Numbered from the stretch's first letter, positions 1 to 6,697 are shown. The stretch is DNA of 6,788 bases from Helicobacteraceae bacterium (GCA_027057185.1 JALUJE010000025.1:8677-15464); one strand, 5' to 3'. Numbers and translations: made by a program. The notes: a model not told the origin generated them from the sequence alone.

Positions 1-6
1 ATATAT

Positions 7-10
7 AGGA
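7..10 (+). promoter_or_regulatory. Shine-Dalgarno site of topA (supports TTG start)
   Basis: AGGA lies 6 nt upstream of the TTG codon at 17-19. No in-frame ATG gives a full TOPRIM N-terminus, and starting at this TTG yields MDLIIVESPAKAK, which matches the usual first residues of bacterial topoisomerase I. The site therefore supports a TTG start. Any promoter lies left of the window. Confidence 0.7.
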
Positions 11-16
11 AAAAAT

Positions 17-2233
17 TTGGATTTAATTATTGTTGAATCACCCGCAAAAGCGAAAACCATTAAAAATTTTTTGGGAAAAGGCTATGAAGTTATCGCCTCT
101 AAGGGACATATTCGTGATCTGCCGAAAAGTCGCTTTGGTATTAAAATTGACGGGGAGACCCTCACGCCTGAATATAGTGTTGCCAAAGAGAACGCTGCTA
201 TAGTCAAACAGCTCAAAGAGCTTGCCAAAAAAGCTGACAAAGTCTATATCGCGACCGATGAGGACCGTGAAGGAGAGGCAATCGGATGGCATATTGCCCA
301 TGCTATCAAAAAAGATCCCAATGCCCTGCCACGTATTGTCTTTCATGAAATTACCAAAAGTGCCATACAACATGCCCTAGAGACACCACGCCATATTGAT
401 ATGAACAGTGTCAACGCCCAACAAACCCGGCGTCTTCTGGATAGAATCGTCGGTTACAAGCTCTCTCCACTACTAGCTTCTAAAATCCAAAAAGGACTTT
501 CCGGCGGACGGGTACAATCCTCAACTCTAAAAATTGTTGTCGATCGCGAACGTGAAATCAAGGCCTTTATTCGTGAAGAATACTGGAGTATCGATACCGT
601 ATTCACTCCCGATATTGATGCCAGTCTTATCCGTTTTGAAGGTAACAAAATAGAGAAACTCTCTATTACAACAGCGGAGACGGCACATGCAATTGTCCAG
701 CAACTCCAAACTGAGACGTTTCACGTAAAAAGCATTGAGACCAAAAAACGTAAGAGTTCAACGCCTCCGCCATTTATGACCTCAACCCTGCAGCAGACGG
801 CATCAAGTAAATTGGGATTTTCTCCTAAAAAAACCATGATGGTCGCCCAATCACTTTATGAAGGGGTGAAGACTCCAAATGGAACTTCGGGCGTCATCAC
901 CTACATGCGGACGGACTCACTCAATTTGGCCACTGAAGCCGTCACGGCAGCTCGTGAACTCATTGAGACGAAATTTGGTACCAAATACCTTCCTAGCAAA
1001 CCCAAAATGTATACCAAGAAATCCAAAGGGGCACAAGAAGCCCACGAAGCCATCCGCCCGACCATACTCGATTTTACACCTGAGGTTGCCGCACAATATC
1101 TCAAACCCGATGAGATCAAACTCTACCGTCTGATTTATGAGCGCTTCTTAAGCTCCCAGATGGAAGATGCCCAGTTTGAGCAGCAGAGCATTACCTTTGT
1201 GAGTGAAAGCTCTGAGTACCGAGCCACCGGTCGCAAGCTAATTTTTGATGGTTTTTATAAAGTCATGGGAACCGACGATAAAGACAAATTGCTCCCAACA
1301 CTCAAAGAGGGTGAATCTATCTTGCTGCAGAGTATTAAACCTGAGCAGCACTTCACCGAACCACCTTCACGCTACTCTGAAGCAAGTCTGATTAAAAAAC
1401 TTGAAGCGGAAGGAATCGGACGACCTTCAACCTACGCACCAACCATATCGACCCTGAGTGCCCGTAACTATATTACCATAGAGAAGCGTCAAATTATTCC
1501 AACCGAAATCGCCTTCAAGGTCACGGCTATGCTTGAAGAGCACTTTGCCAATATTGTCGATGCCTCCTTTACCGCCAATATGGAAGAAGTACTTGATGAC
1601 ATTGCCGAAAAAGGGAAAGACTGGCAAAAAATTTTACACGATTTTTATTTTCCGTTTATGGAAAAAATCGAGGCAGGAAAAGCCAATATTAAAAGTCAAA
1701 AACTGGCAAAACCGCTTGGAAGAGCGTGTCCTAAGTGTGGTGAAGAACTGTTACTTCGAGGCGGGCGTTTTGGTAACTTCATTGCCTGCAGTGGTTTTCC
1801 CAAATGCAAATACACCGAACAGATTGATGCCGAAGGCAATGTTGTTGAAAAACCTGCCGAAGAGGTTAGCGATCAAAAATGTGAAAAAGGTGGTAGTGAT
1901 ATGCTGGTTAAAAACGGGCGTAACTGGAAATTTTTAGCCTGTAGCGGCTACCCAAAATGTAAAAACACCAAATCACTAGAAGCTCCCAAAGAATCTAAGA
2001 TGCCGTGTCCCGAGTGCGGAAAAAAACTGCTCTGGAAGCAGTCACGACGCGGTGCTTTCTGGGGATGTGAAGATTATCCTACATGTAAATTCATCTCCAA
2101 ATTTGAGCCGAGTGACAAAAAGTGTACCCAAAAAGGATGTCACGGCACTCTGGCACAACGTACTTACCGAAACAAAGAGGTCTATGAATGCATTACATGT
2201 AAACATCGTACCCCCGTTGAAGAGATGGAGTAA
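17..2233 (+). CDS. topA: DNA topoisomerase I (type IA)
   Basis: TopA cuts one DNA strand, passes the other through and reseals it, relaxing negative supercoils in the cytoplasm. The 738-residue product is complete and of the size usual for Campylobacterota. A TOPRIM domain spans about residues 1-115, with Glu7 in VESPAK and the metal-binding acidic triad Asp81, Asp83, Glu85 in TDEDREGEA. The central type IA core (about 130-545) contains SGGRVQS near 162-168, the catalytic Tyr296 in ITYMRTDS, His343 in AHEAIRP, and an EGIGRPSTYAPTI motif. The C-terminus has four zinc-knuckle-like units: Cys571/574/591/597, Cys622/642/648, Cys664/667/684/690 and Cys703/708/725/728. The second has only three cysteines, since Gly625 stands where the CxxC partner should be. 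The start is TTG with AGGA upstream. The gene leads a tight run with the phosphoesterase 3 nt downstream. I recall topA lying beside bioB in Campylobacter as well. Identity is secure. Confidence 0.97.
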   Translation: MDLIIVESPAKAKTIKNFLGKGYEVIASKGHIRDLPKSRFGIKIDGETLTPEYSVAKENAAIVKQLKELAKKADKVYIATDEDREGEAIGWHIAHAIKKDPNALPRIVFHEITKSAIQHALETPRHIDMNSVNAQQTRRLLDRIVGYKLSPLLASKIQKGLSGGRVQSSTLKIVVDREREIKAFIREEYWSIDTVFTPDIDASLIRFEGNKIEKLSITTAETAHAIVQQLQTETFHVKSIETKKRKSSTPPPFMTSTLQQTASSKLGFSPKKTMMVAQSLYEGVKTPNGTSGVITYMRTDSLNLATEAVTAARELIETKFGTKYLPSKPKMYTKKSKGAQEAHEAIRPTILDFTPEVAAQYLKPDEIKLYRLIYERFLSSQMEDAQFEQQSITFVSESSEYRATGRKLIFDGFYKVMGTDDKDKLLPTLKEGESILLQSIKPEQHFTEPPSRYSEASLIKKLEAEGIGRPSTYAPTISTLSARNYITIEKRQIIPTEIAFKVTAMLEEHFANIVDASFTANMEEVLDDIAEKGKDWQKILHDFYFPFMEKIEAGKANIKSQKLAKPLGRACPKCGEELLLRGGRFGNFIACSGFPKCKYTEQIDAEGNVVEKPAEEVSDQKCEKGGSDMLVKNGRNWKFLACSGYPKCKNTKSLEAPKESKMPCPECGKKLLWKQSRRGAFWGCEDYPTCKFISKFEPSDKKCTQKGCHGTLAQRTYRNKEVYECITCKHRTPVEEME
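2227..2230 (+). promoter_or_regulatory. Shine-Dalgarno site inside the end of topA
   Basis: GGAG lies within the last codons of topA, 6 nt before the GTG at 2237. It supports the GTG start and suggests that translation of the phosphoesterase follows on from topA. Confidence 0.6.
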
Positions 2234-2236
2234 GGC

Positions 2237-2758
2237 GTGAAAATCGGTATTCTCTCCGATACACACCGCAAGGTGAAACGCTCACAACGCAATATTGAGC
2301 ACCTGCTTAATAGTGGTGCCGAGTTTTTAATCCATGCGGGCGATATTGGTGATCCGGCTGTTTTAAAACAGCTTAAAGAGAGCGGCGTACGCTACATTGT
2401 CGTTTACGGTAACAATGATGCCCACCTGCATACACTCCATAACCGCTACAATTTAGTACAAGAACCACACTACTTTCTGCTTGCCAAGACCAAATTCAAA
2501 CTCATGCATCTACCCTTTTACATGCAGGCTGATGCCGAAGTTGTATTGTTTGGACATACCCATACCTTTGAATGTGATTTTAAAAATGGCACACTATTTC
2601 TAAATCCCGGCGAGAGCTGTGCCCGCAATAAACCCCTCTCAGAATGTGCCATGCTTGAGGTCAGTGAGACGGTGTTTCATGTCACCTATTACCATCGAAA
2701 GATAAAAAGTAAACACTATGACGCGCAACAGTTTCGCTTTGAAAGGGTTGCCCAATGA
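2237..2758 (+). CDS. YfcE/MJ0936-family metallophosphoesterase
   Basis: This is a 173-residue cytoplasmic calcineurin-like phosphoesterase of the small YfcE/MJ0936 group, whose members hydrolyse phosphodiesters with two divalent metal ions. Visible metal-binding motifs are SDTH (Asp8, His10), HAGD (Asp36), GNND (Asn59 to Asp61), His91 and GHTH (His107, His109), followed by NPGE at 123-126. Two details differ from the textbook pattern. The usual HGH motif is reduced to a single His in MHLPF, and NPGS reads NPGE. The segment between His91 and GHTH is also short. The GTG start gives MKIGILSDTH, the expected first beta-strand, and has a GGAG site. The gene begins 3 nt after topA, and its stop overlaps the bioB start as ATGA, so translational coupling is likely. 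The physiological substrate cannot be read from the sequence. The E. coli symbol yfcE is not assigned because orthology is not shown. Confidence 0.9.
   Translation: MKIGILSDTHRKVKRSQRNIEHLLNSGAEFLIHAGDIGDPAVLKQLKESGVRYIVVYGNNDAHLHTLHNRYNLVQEPHYFLLAKTKFKLMHLPFYMQADAEVVLFGHTHTFECDFKNGTLFLNPGESCARNKPLSECAMLEVSETVFHVTYYHRKIKSKHYDAQQFRFERVAQ
2742..2747 (+). promoter_or_regulatory. Shine-Dalgarno site of bioB
   Basis: AAAGGG lies inside the end of the phosphoesterase gene, 7 nt before the bioB ATG at 2755. It supports the overlapping ATGA start rather than a later Met. Confidence 0.6.
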
Positions 2759-3603
2759 AAAAAATATTTTTGTGTTCCATTGCCAATATTAACAGTGGTA
2801 CCTGCAATGAAGATTGTAAATTCTGCTCCCAAAGTGTCAAGTACCGCGCCGATATTGAGCGCTATATTCACAAACCCATCGACACCATCGTAACTGAAGC
2901 ACGCTATGTCGAATCCAAAGGAGCACTGGGTTTTTGTCTGGTGACGGCACAGAAGGGTCTGGATGACAAAACTCTGGAATTTGTCTGTAATGTCGCGGCG
3001 GCTGTCAAAAAAGCAGTACCACGACTACGACTGATTGCCTGTAACGGTACGGCATCACTCCAGCAACTTTTAACATTAAAAGAAGCCGGTATTGTTGCTT
3101 ATAACCATAACCTAGAAACCTCAGAAGCCTTTTACCCAACTATCTGTACCACCCACTCCTGGCAGGAGCGTTACCAAACCTGTGAACAGGTTAACGCTGC
3201 CGGACTCAAACTACTCACCGGCGGCATTTTTGGTCTGGGGGAATCACATGAAGACCGCCTCTGCATGCTCACTTCAATTGCCCGACTCAACCCCATCTCT
3301 GTTCCCATCAACTTTTATCATCACAATGAGGCTCTGCCCCTCTCTCCCAATCCACTGAGTGTTGATGAGGCGCTGAGACTGTTGCAACTGACCCGGAAGA
3401 TGGTACCTCATGCCGATCGTATCATGGTTGCCGGTGGACGAGAACTGCTGTTTAAGAACCGCATGAAAGAGATTTTTGATTACGGCGTCAACTCCATTGT
3501 GATCGGCAACTATCTCACCACCTCGGGATGCGATGCCGACAATGATCTACAAATGCTTCACGAACTGCATTTTGGAATTGCCACCTCACCAGAAGATGCC
3601 TAG
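2755..3603 (+). CDS. bioB: biotin synthase (radical SAM)
   Basis: BioB inserts sulfur into dethiobiotin in the last step of biotin synthesis, using S-adenosylmethionine and two iron-sulfur clusters. The 282-residue product is short beside E. coli BioB (346) but normal for Campylobacter and Helicobacter. Cys17, Cys21 and Cys24 form the radical-SAM CxxxCxxC motif (CNEDCKFC). Family signatures follow: FCLVTA with Cys61, ACNGTAS with Cys96, YNHNLETS at 116-123, GGIFGLGES at 156-164, PIN with Asn186, VAGGRE at 225-230, and IGNYLTT near the end. Aligned by eye with E. coli, Cys61 and Cys96 match the auxiliary-cluster ligands Cys97 and Cys128. The third ligand, Cys188, is Leu154 here (codon CTC at 3214), and Arg260 is Met224. 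Met at the latter place also occurs in the Campylobacter and Helicobacter proteins as I recall them, but those keep the Cys. The gene overlaps its upstream neighbour by 4 nt and lies 2 nt from the antiporter gene. No other bio gene is in the window. BioB is preferred over HydE/PylB-like relatives because of YNHNLE and overall collinearity. Confidence 0.93.
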   Translation: MKKIFLCSIANINSGTCNEDCKFCSQSVKYRADIERYIHKPIDTIVTEARYVESKGALGFCLVTAQKGLDDKTLEFVCNVAAAVKKAVPRLRLIACNGTASLQQLLTLKEAGIVAYNHNLETSEAFYPTICTTHSWQERYQTCEQVNAAGLKLLTGGIFGLGESHEDRLCMLTSIARLNPISVPINFYHHNEALPLSPNPLSVDEALRLLQLTRKMVPHADRIMVAGGRELLFKNRMKEIFDYGVNSIVIGNYLTTSGCDADNDLQMLHELHFGIATSPEDA

Positions 3604-3605
3604 TT

Positions 3606-4760
3606 ATGAATCATGACATCATCCTCATCATCACCCTCTCTTTAATCATTATTTTTTCACCGTTTTTTGCGAAGTTACTAAAACTTCCGACAACGCCCAT
3701 TGAGATCATTTTTGGAGCAGTATTGGGGTATGCCGGGCTACTGGGTCACAGTGAACTCTTTGAACTGGTTGCCGAATTTGGATTTTTGTATCTTATGTTC
3801 ATCGCCGGTACCGAGGTCAATCTCAAAAAAGTACTGGAAATTGATGCCGTGACACTCAAGAAAATTCTCCTCTATATTGTCCTGCTCTATCTCTTTTCCA
3901 TCAGCTTTTCGCTCTATTTTGGCTTGGGCAATATTTTCATGGTACTGCTACCGCTCATCTCAGTTGGGCTCATTGCCAAACTTGCCAAAGAGTATGGACA
4001 GACCCCTTGGGTTACTCTTTCTATGACGGCAGGAGGTATTGGCGAAGTGGTCAGTATTGCCGGAATCACTCTCGCTTCTGCCGCATTGGAACACGGTACC
4101 GGCAGTGAATTTTTTGAAATCATTGCCGTATTAGCACTCTTTTTACTCTTTTTACTCATTCTCTTTCGCGCACTCCAGCTGCTCTTTTGGTGGTTTCCCG
4201 AGACCTCCACAGTGTTGATGCCGCATTCAGATAATCAAGAACAAGACATCCGTCTCTCTATCGGTATCTTTTTTCTGCTCATTGCCATGATGATCTATCT
4301 TGATCTTGAGGTCGCCTTTGGAGCCTTTATTGCCGGTATGTTCATACCCACTTTTTTTGAACACAAACACGAATTACCTGAAAAACTCTCCAGTTTTGGT
4401 TTTGGTTTTGTTGTACCCATTTTCTTTGTCTATATCGGCAGCTCTTTTAAACTCGAAGCAATTTTCATGGATGGACTGCTTCTTAAAGCCTCGCTTATTG
4501 CTTTGGGCATGATTGCTATGCGTGTTATTAGTGCCGGGGTTTTTGCCAAAACCATAGGGCACCGCAACGCTGTTTTGCTTGGGCTCTCTCACGGTATGCC
4601 CCTTACCCTACTCATTGCTATGGCAACGCTCGCCTATCATGCTAAGAGTATTGATCAACTCCACTATTATGCTTTTATTTTAGCGGCGCTGTTCCAGGTT
4701 ATTGTTGTCATGATTGCCATAAAAGTTATCAATAAAGAACCAAAACCATCAAAAAAATAA
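3606..4760 (+). CDS. CPA2-family cation:proton antiporter (KefB/NapA-like membrane domain)
   Basis: This 384-residue, very hydrophobic inner-membrane protein has about 12-13 predicted transmembrane helices by eye, from residue 5 to about 374. Its layout is that of the Na+/H+ exchanger domain of monovalent cation:proton antiporters (CPA2). Supporting signatures are LKLPTTPIEIIFGAVLG in the first re-entrant unit, FLYLMFIAGTEVNLKKV (compare the common FxAGLE), and VAFGAFIAGMFIP near 236-248. The protein ends in KEPKPSKK with no RCK/TrkA-N domain, so it is an exchanger core without the nucleotide-binding regulatory part of KefB/KefC. In the helix that usually carries the ion-binding Asp pair (DD in NapA) the sequence reads GGIGEVVSIAGITL, with Gly146-Glu147 at the expected place. 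Arg306 could be the conserved basic residue of a later helix. Na+ or K+ specificity cannot be read. The ATG is 2 nt after the bioB stop and has only a weak purine stretch (AGAAG) upstream, suggesting coupling to bioB. Confidence 0.85.
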   Translation: MNHDIILIITLSLIIIFSPFFAKLLKLPTTPIEIIFGAVLGYAGLLGHSELFELVAEFGFLYLMFIAGTEVNLKKVLEIDAVTLKKILLYIVLLYLFSISFSLYFGLGNIFMVLLPLISVGLIAKLAKEYGQTPWVTLSMTAGGIGEVVSIAGITLASAALEHGTGSEFFEIIAVLALFLLFLLILFRALQLLFWWFPETSTVLMPHSDNQEQDIRLSIGIFFLLIAMMIYLDLEVAFGAFIAGMFIPTFFEHKHELPEKLSSFGFGFVVPIFFVYIGSSFKLEAIFMDGLLLKASLIALGMIAMRVISAGVFAKTIGHRNAVLLGLSHGMPLTLLIAMATLAYHAKSIDQLHYYAFILAALFQVIVVMIAIKVINKEPKPSKK

Positions 4761-4936
4761 TGAACTATAATACTTTAAAACATTACAGTTGAGGGCACTG
4801 TGTCATCAAACCCCCGTCACTATCACCTAGCCTGAAAGCCCGACTAAAAATATTTATCTATCAAATTACCCATGCCAAAGATAAACCTATTGCTATAGAT
4901 ATTTAACAAAATCCCCCATTTAATTCATTTTCTAAG

Positions 4937-4960
4937 TTTTTTTTTGTATAATAGCCATAA
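4937..4960 (+). promoter_or_regulatory. sigma-70 promoter of ompA
   Basis: A run of nine T (4937-4945) and a G lead into a perfect -10 box, TATAAT at 4947-4952. No TTGACA-like -35 is present at the right distance (the nearest hexamer, at 4924-4929, is TTCATT). A T-rich stretch plus a strong -10 without a -35 is the known form of vegetative promoters in Campylobacter and Helicobacter. Transcription would start near 4959, giving a leader of about 27 nt. Confidence 0.75.
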
Positions 4961-4974
4961 TTAAATATAACAAA

Positions 4975-4980
4975 AAGGAA
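4975..4980 (+). promoter_or_regulatory. Shine-Dalgarno site of ompA-family gene
   Basis: AAGGAA lies 5 nt before the ATG at 4986 and fixes that codon as the start, directly ahead of a typical signal peptide. Confidence 0.7.
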
Positions 4981-4985
4981 ATTGG

Positions 4986-6095
4986 ATGAGAAAACTATCA
5001 CTCCTACTCTCTTCTGCACTGCTGACAACCTCACTGTGTGCCACACAATATGACTATGAAGTCAGTGTCATGGGTGGTGTCACCGAGCATGAAGATGTCA
5101 CGGGACTCGACTCAAAAGGAGTCTATGGAGCCGAACTTCAATATAATGGATTTGAGAACAGTTTTTTTAGTCCAGAGCTTGCCTACTACTACTCTCCACG
5201 AAGTGGCGGCGGCGATACCACCGTGCAGCGCATTTTTTTAAACGGTGTCCATAACTTTCATGAATCTGATAAGGTCACTGCGTTTGCCAAGCTAGGTGCG
5301 GGTTATGAGATTGTTGAACTCGATCGTCTTGTCAATATTGAAAATGGCAACAGGGATTCAGTGATTTTCGATGCCGGTGCCGGTTTCAAAGTAGCACTTG
5401 CGGAACATGTGGCACTCAAACTTGAAGCCATTTATGCCAATAAACTCAATAAAGGTACTATCGATCAGAGTATTACTTTTTTAGCCGGTCTGAACTTCGG
5501 TTTTGTTCCCCAAGCAGCACCGGTAGCGCCTATTGCAGCAGCAGTTGTTGCACCGGTAGTAAAAAAACCACTGGTTATTATCTCAGATGATGACGGTGAT
5601 GGAGTACCCAACGGGCAGGACAAATGTCCCAATACACCCAAAGGGGTTAGTGTGGATGCCAGTGGCTGTCCTTTAGACAGTGATGGTGACGGTGTTGCCG
5701 ACTTTAAAGATGACTGTCCCAATACACCAAAAGGATTTGCTGTCGACACCAAGGGATGTGCTGAAAAAATGGATCTACTGGTAAACTTTGCCTTTGATTC
5801 TGCAAAAGTCACCAACGGAGCAGCCTCACGTATTTCTACTTTTGCCAAATATTTGAAACGCAATCCTTACAAAGCAACCATTGTAGGACATACTGATAAT
5901 ATCGGTACACCGGCATACAATCTAAACCTCTCCAAACGTCGTTCTGAAGCGGTCAAAACTCTGCTCATTGAAGATGGCATCAGCGCCGATCGACTCATTG
6001 CTGTAGGCAAAGGTGAAAGTACACCGGTTGCAAGCAATAAAACCAAAGAGGGCCGTGCACAAAACCGTCGTGTAGAGGCAATTTTACAAAAATAA
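4986..6095 (+). CDS. OmpA-family outer-membrane porin/cell-wall anchor with TSP3 repeats
   Basis: This 369-residue exported protein has three parts. Residues 1-19 form a signal peptide (Lys/Arg start, Leu/Ser-rich core, likely signal peptidase I cut after LCA). Residues about 20-174 look like an eight-stranded beta-barrel, with alternating hydrophobic and polar residues and Gly/aromatic strand ends such as LNFGF at 169-173. A Pro/Ala/Val linker (about 175-195) leads to two thrombospondin type 3 repeats with calcium-binding DxDGDGV loops (201-228 and 231-258) and Cys214/228/244/258. The C-terminal OmpA domain (about 263-369) binds peptidoglycan: Asp304 in GHTDNIG and Arg319 in LSKRRSEAV have the same 15-residue spacing as Asp271 and Arg286 of E. 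coli OmpA. This is the F-type OmpA/OprF architecture, related in design to Campylobacter CadF. It has its own promoter and ends before a hairpin, so it is probably monocistronic and well expressed. Whether it conducts solutes or binds surfaces cannot be told from the sequence. Confidence 0.93.
   Translation: MRKLSLLLSSALLTTSLCATQYDYEVSVMGGVTEHEDVTGLDSKGVYGAELQYNGFENSFFSPELAYYYSPRSGGGDTTVQRIFLNGVHNFHESDKVTAFAKLGAGYEIVELDRLVNIENGNRDSVIFDAGAGFKVALAEHVALKLEAIYANKLNKGTIDQSITFLAGLNFGFVPQAAPVAPIAAAVVAPVVKKPLVIISDDDGDGVPNGQDKCPNTPKGVSVDASGCPLDSDGDGVADFKDDCPNTPKGFAVDTKGCAEKMDLLVNFAFDSAKVTNGAASRISTFAKYLKRNPYKATIVGHTDNIGTPAYNLNLSKRRSEAVKTLLIEDGISADRLIAVGKGESTPVASNKTKEGRAQNRRVEAILQK
5586..5669 (+). repeat. 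TSP3 repeat unit 1 in ompA-family gene
   Basis: This 28-codon unit encodes a DxDGDGV calcium loop, then CPNTPKG and a closing Cys228. It has a second copy 90 bp downstream. The two share the 14-base stretch TGTCCCAATACACC, consistent with an old tandem duplication. Confidence 0.8.
5676..5759 (+). repeat. TSP3 repeat unit 2 in ompA-family gene
   Basis: This is the second 28-codon unit, with the DSDGDGV loop, Cys244 in CPNTPKG and closing Cys258. It follows unit 1 with a two-codon gap, giving a 30-codon period. Confidence 0.8.
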
Positions 6096-6105
6096 AATAA
6101 CGCGA

Positions 6106-6120
6106 GGAGCTTTTAGCTCC
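6106..6120. terminator. hairpin between convergent ompA and msrA, probable two-way terminator
   Basis: GGAGCT and AGCTCC form a 6-bp stem with a TTT loop (or 5 bp with TTTTA). On the plus strand a run of six T follows only after 10 nt (6131-6136). On the minus strand a U-rich stretch begins about 5 nt after the stem. The stem is short and the T-runs are offset, so strength is uncertain, but its place in the 39-bp gap between two converging stops favours termination. Confidence 0.55.
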
Positions 6121-6134
6121 GCCACTACTCTTTT

Positions 6135-6665
6135 TTAGGGTGCTACATACGTAGCAAACTCCCTCATAAACTTCTGAAGCTTCGGCGCAATTACTGCCTG
6201 ACAATACCCCTGCATACCGTTTAATGCATAATAGTTTTGATGATAGTCCTCCGCCGCATAAAATTCGGGAGCGCTAGAGAGCTCGGTGACAATCGGATCG
6301 CGCCATAGCGTTTGCACCTCATGAATAACGTCTTGAGCAATACGCCGTTGCCTCTCATCCTCATAATAGATTACAGAACGGTACTGAGTTCCCGTATCAG
6401 CTCCTTGCGCATTAAGTGTCGTCGGGTTATGAATTGCAAAGAAAATTTCCAAAATTTCCCGATAACTGATTATCTCACTATTAAAGACCACTTTCACTAC
6501 CTCAGCATGGCCGGTGGCACCGCTACAGACCGATTCATAACTGGGATTGGCCCGTCTGCCGCCGGCATAGCCACTAACTGCCTGCTTCACCCCTTTAACT
6601 TTGTGATATACCGCTTCAATACACCAAAAACATCCGCCACCAATAAGGGCATGTTCTTCTTTCAT
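6135..6665 (-). CDS. msrA: peptide-methionine (S)-S-oxide reductase MsrA
   Basis: MsrA reduces the S form of methionine sulfoxide in proteins and free methionine, using a cysteine nucleophile that is recycled through disulfides and thioredoxin. The 176-residue product covers the whole PF01625 domain. The signature GGGCFWC at 9-15 supplies the nucleophile Cys12, and Glu55 in GHAEVV is the expected acid. TGTQYRSVIYY is at 91-101, EDYHQNYY at 139-146, and the resolving Cys155 lies in QGYCQAV. There is no fused MsrB domain and no signal peptide, so it should be a cytoplasmic single-domain enzyme. The ATG has a strong AAGGAGG site 4 nt upstream. The gene converges on ompA and stands alone on its strand within the window. 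Its upstream region is rich in inverted repeats, which may reflect stress-responsive control, though no regulator can be named. Confidence 0.95.
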   Translation of the reverse strand: MKEEHALIGGGCFWCIEAVYHKVKGVKQAVSGYAGGRRANPSYESVCSGATGHAEVVKVVFNSEIISYREILEIFFAIHNPTTLNAQGADTGTQYRSVIYYEDERQRRIAQDVIHEVQTLWRDPIVTELSSAPEFYAAEDYHQNYYALNGMQGYCQAVIAPKLQKFMREFATYVAP

Positions 6666-6669
6666 AATA

Positions 6670-6676
6670 CCTCCTT
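6670..6676 (-). promoter_or_regulatory. Shine-Dalgarno site of msrA
   Basis: Read on the minus strand this is AAGGAGG, 4 nt before the ATG at 6665-6663. It is the strongest ribosome-binding site in the window. Confidence 0.8.
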
Positions 6677-6684
6677 AAATTTAA

Positions 6685-6697
6685 CGATATTGTATCG
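6685..6697. repeat. inverted repeat CGATA-N3-TATCG upstream of msrA
   Basis: Five-base arms are separated by TTG. The repeat covers the candidate msrA -10 box (TACAAT on the minus strand, 6694-6689), so a bound protein could block transcription. In AT-rich DNA such short arms can arise by chance. Confidence 0.4.

Larger units (their letters stand above)
4761..4985 (+). other. intergenic spacer between antiporter gene and ompA
   Basis: These 225 bases contain no gene I can recognise. The right end (4937-4980) holds the ompA promoter and ribosome-binding site. The left part has no clear GC-rich hairpin with a T-run, so termination of the upstream gene run is not explained by a visible intrinsic terminator. 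A stretch at 4793-4906 stays open for 37 codons but lacks a start codon in its frame. Confidence 0.6.

Noticed and set aside
38..724. Minus-strand open frames of 60-110 codons opposite the 5' part of topA
   Set aside because: They lie fully within topA, encode no recognisable domain and have no convincing ribosome-binding site. They are reverse-strand shadows of a well-conserved gene.
1533..1937. 134-codon plus-strand open frame overlapping topA in another frame
   Set aside because: It is fully nested in topA where the zinc-knuckle cysteines and core motifs clearly use the topA frame, and it shows no independent domain.
2755..3603. BioB-like radical SAM relative such as HydE or PylB instead of biotin synthase
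   Set aside because: YNHNLETS, GGIFGLGES, PIN and VAGGRE, and the end-to-end match with short Campylobacter/Helicobacter BioB as I recall it, favour biotin synthase despite the altered cluster ligands.
4785..4801. ACAGT-N7-ACTGT hairpin after the antiporter gene as a terminator
   Set aside because: The stem is only about 5-6 bp with mixed bases, and no T-run follows. It is too weak to call.
4986..5045. Lipoprotein signal at Cys18 of the OmpA-family protein
   Set aside because: The residues before the Cys (TSL) do not match a lipobox, which needs Gly or Ala (or Ser) just before Cys. A signal peptidase I cut after LCA fits better.
5465..5863. 132-codon minus-strand open frame inside the ompA-family gene
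   Set aside because: It runs opposite the low-complexity linker and TSP3 repeats, whose biased codons keep the other strand open. The product is Ser/Pro/Leu/Thr-rich with no domain.
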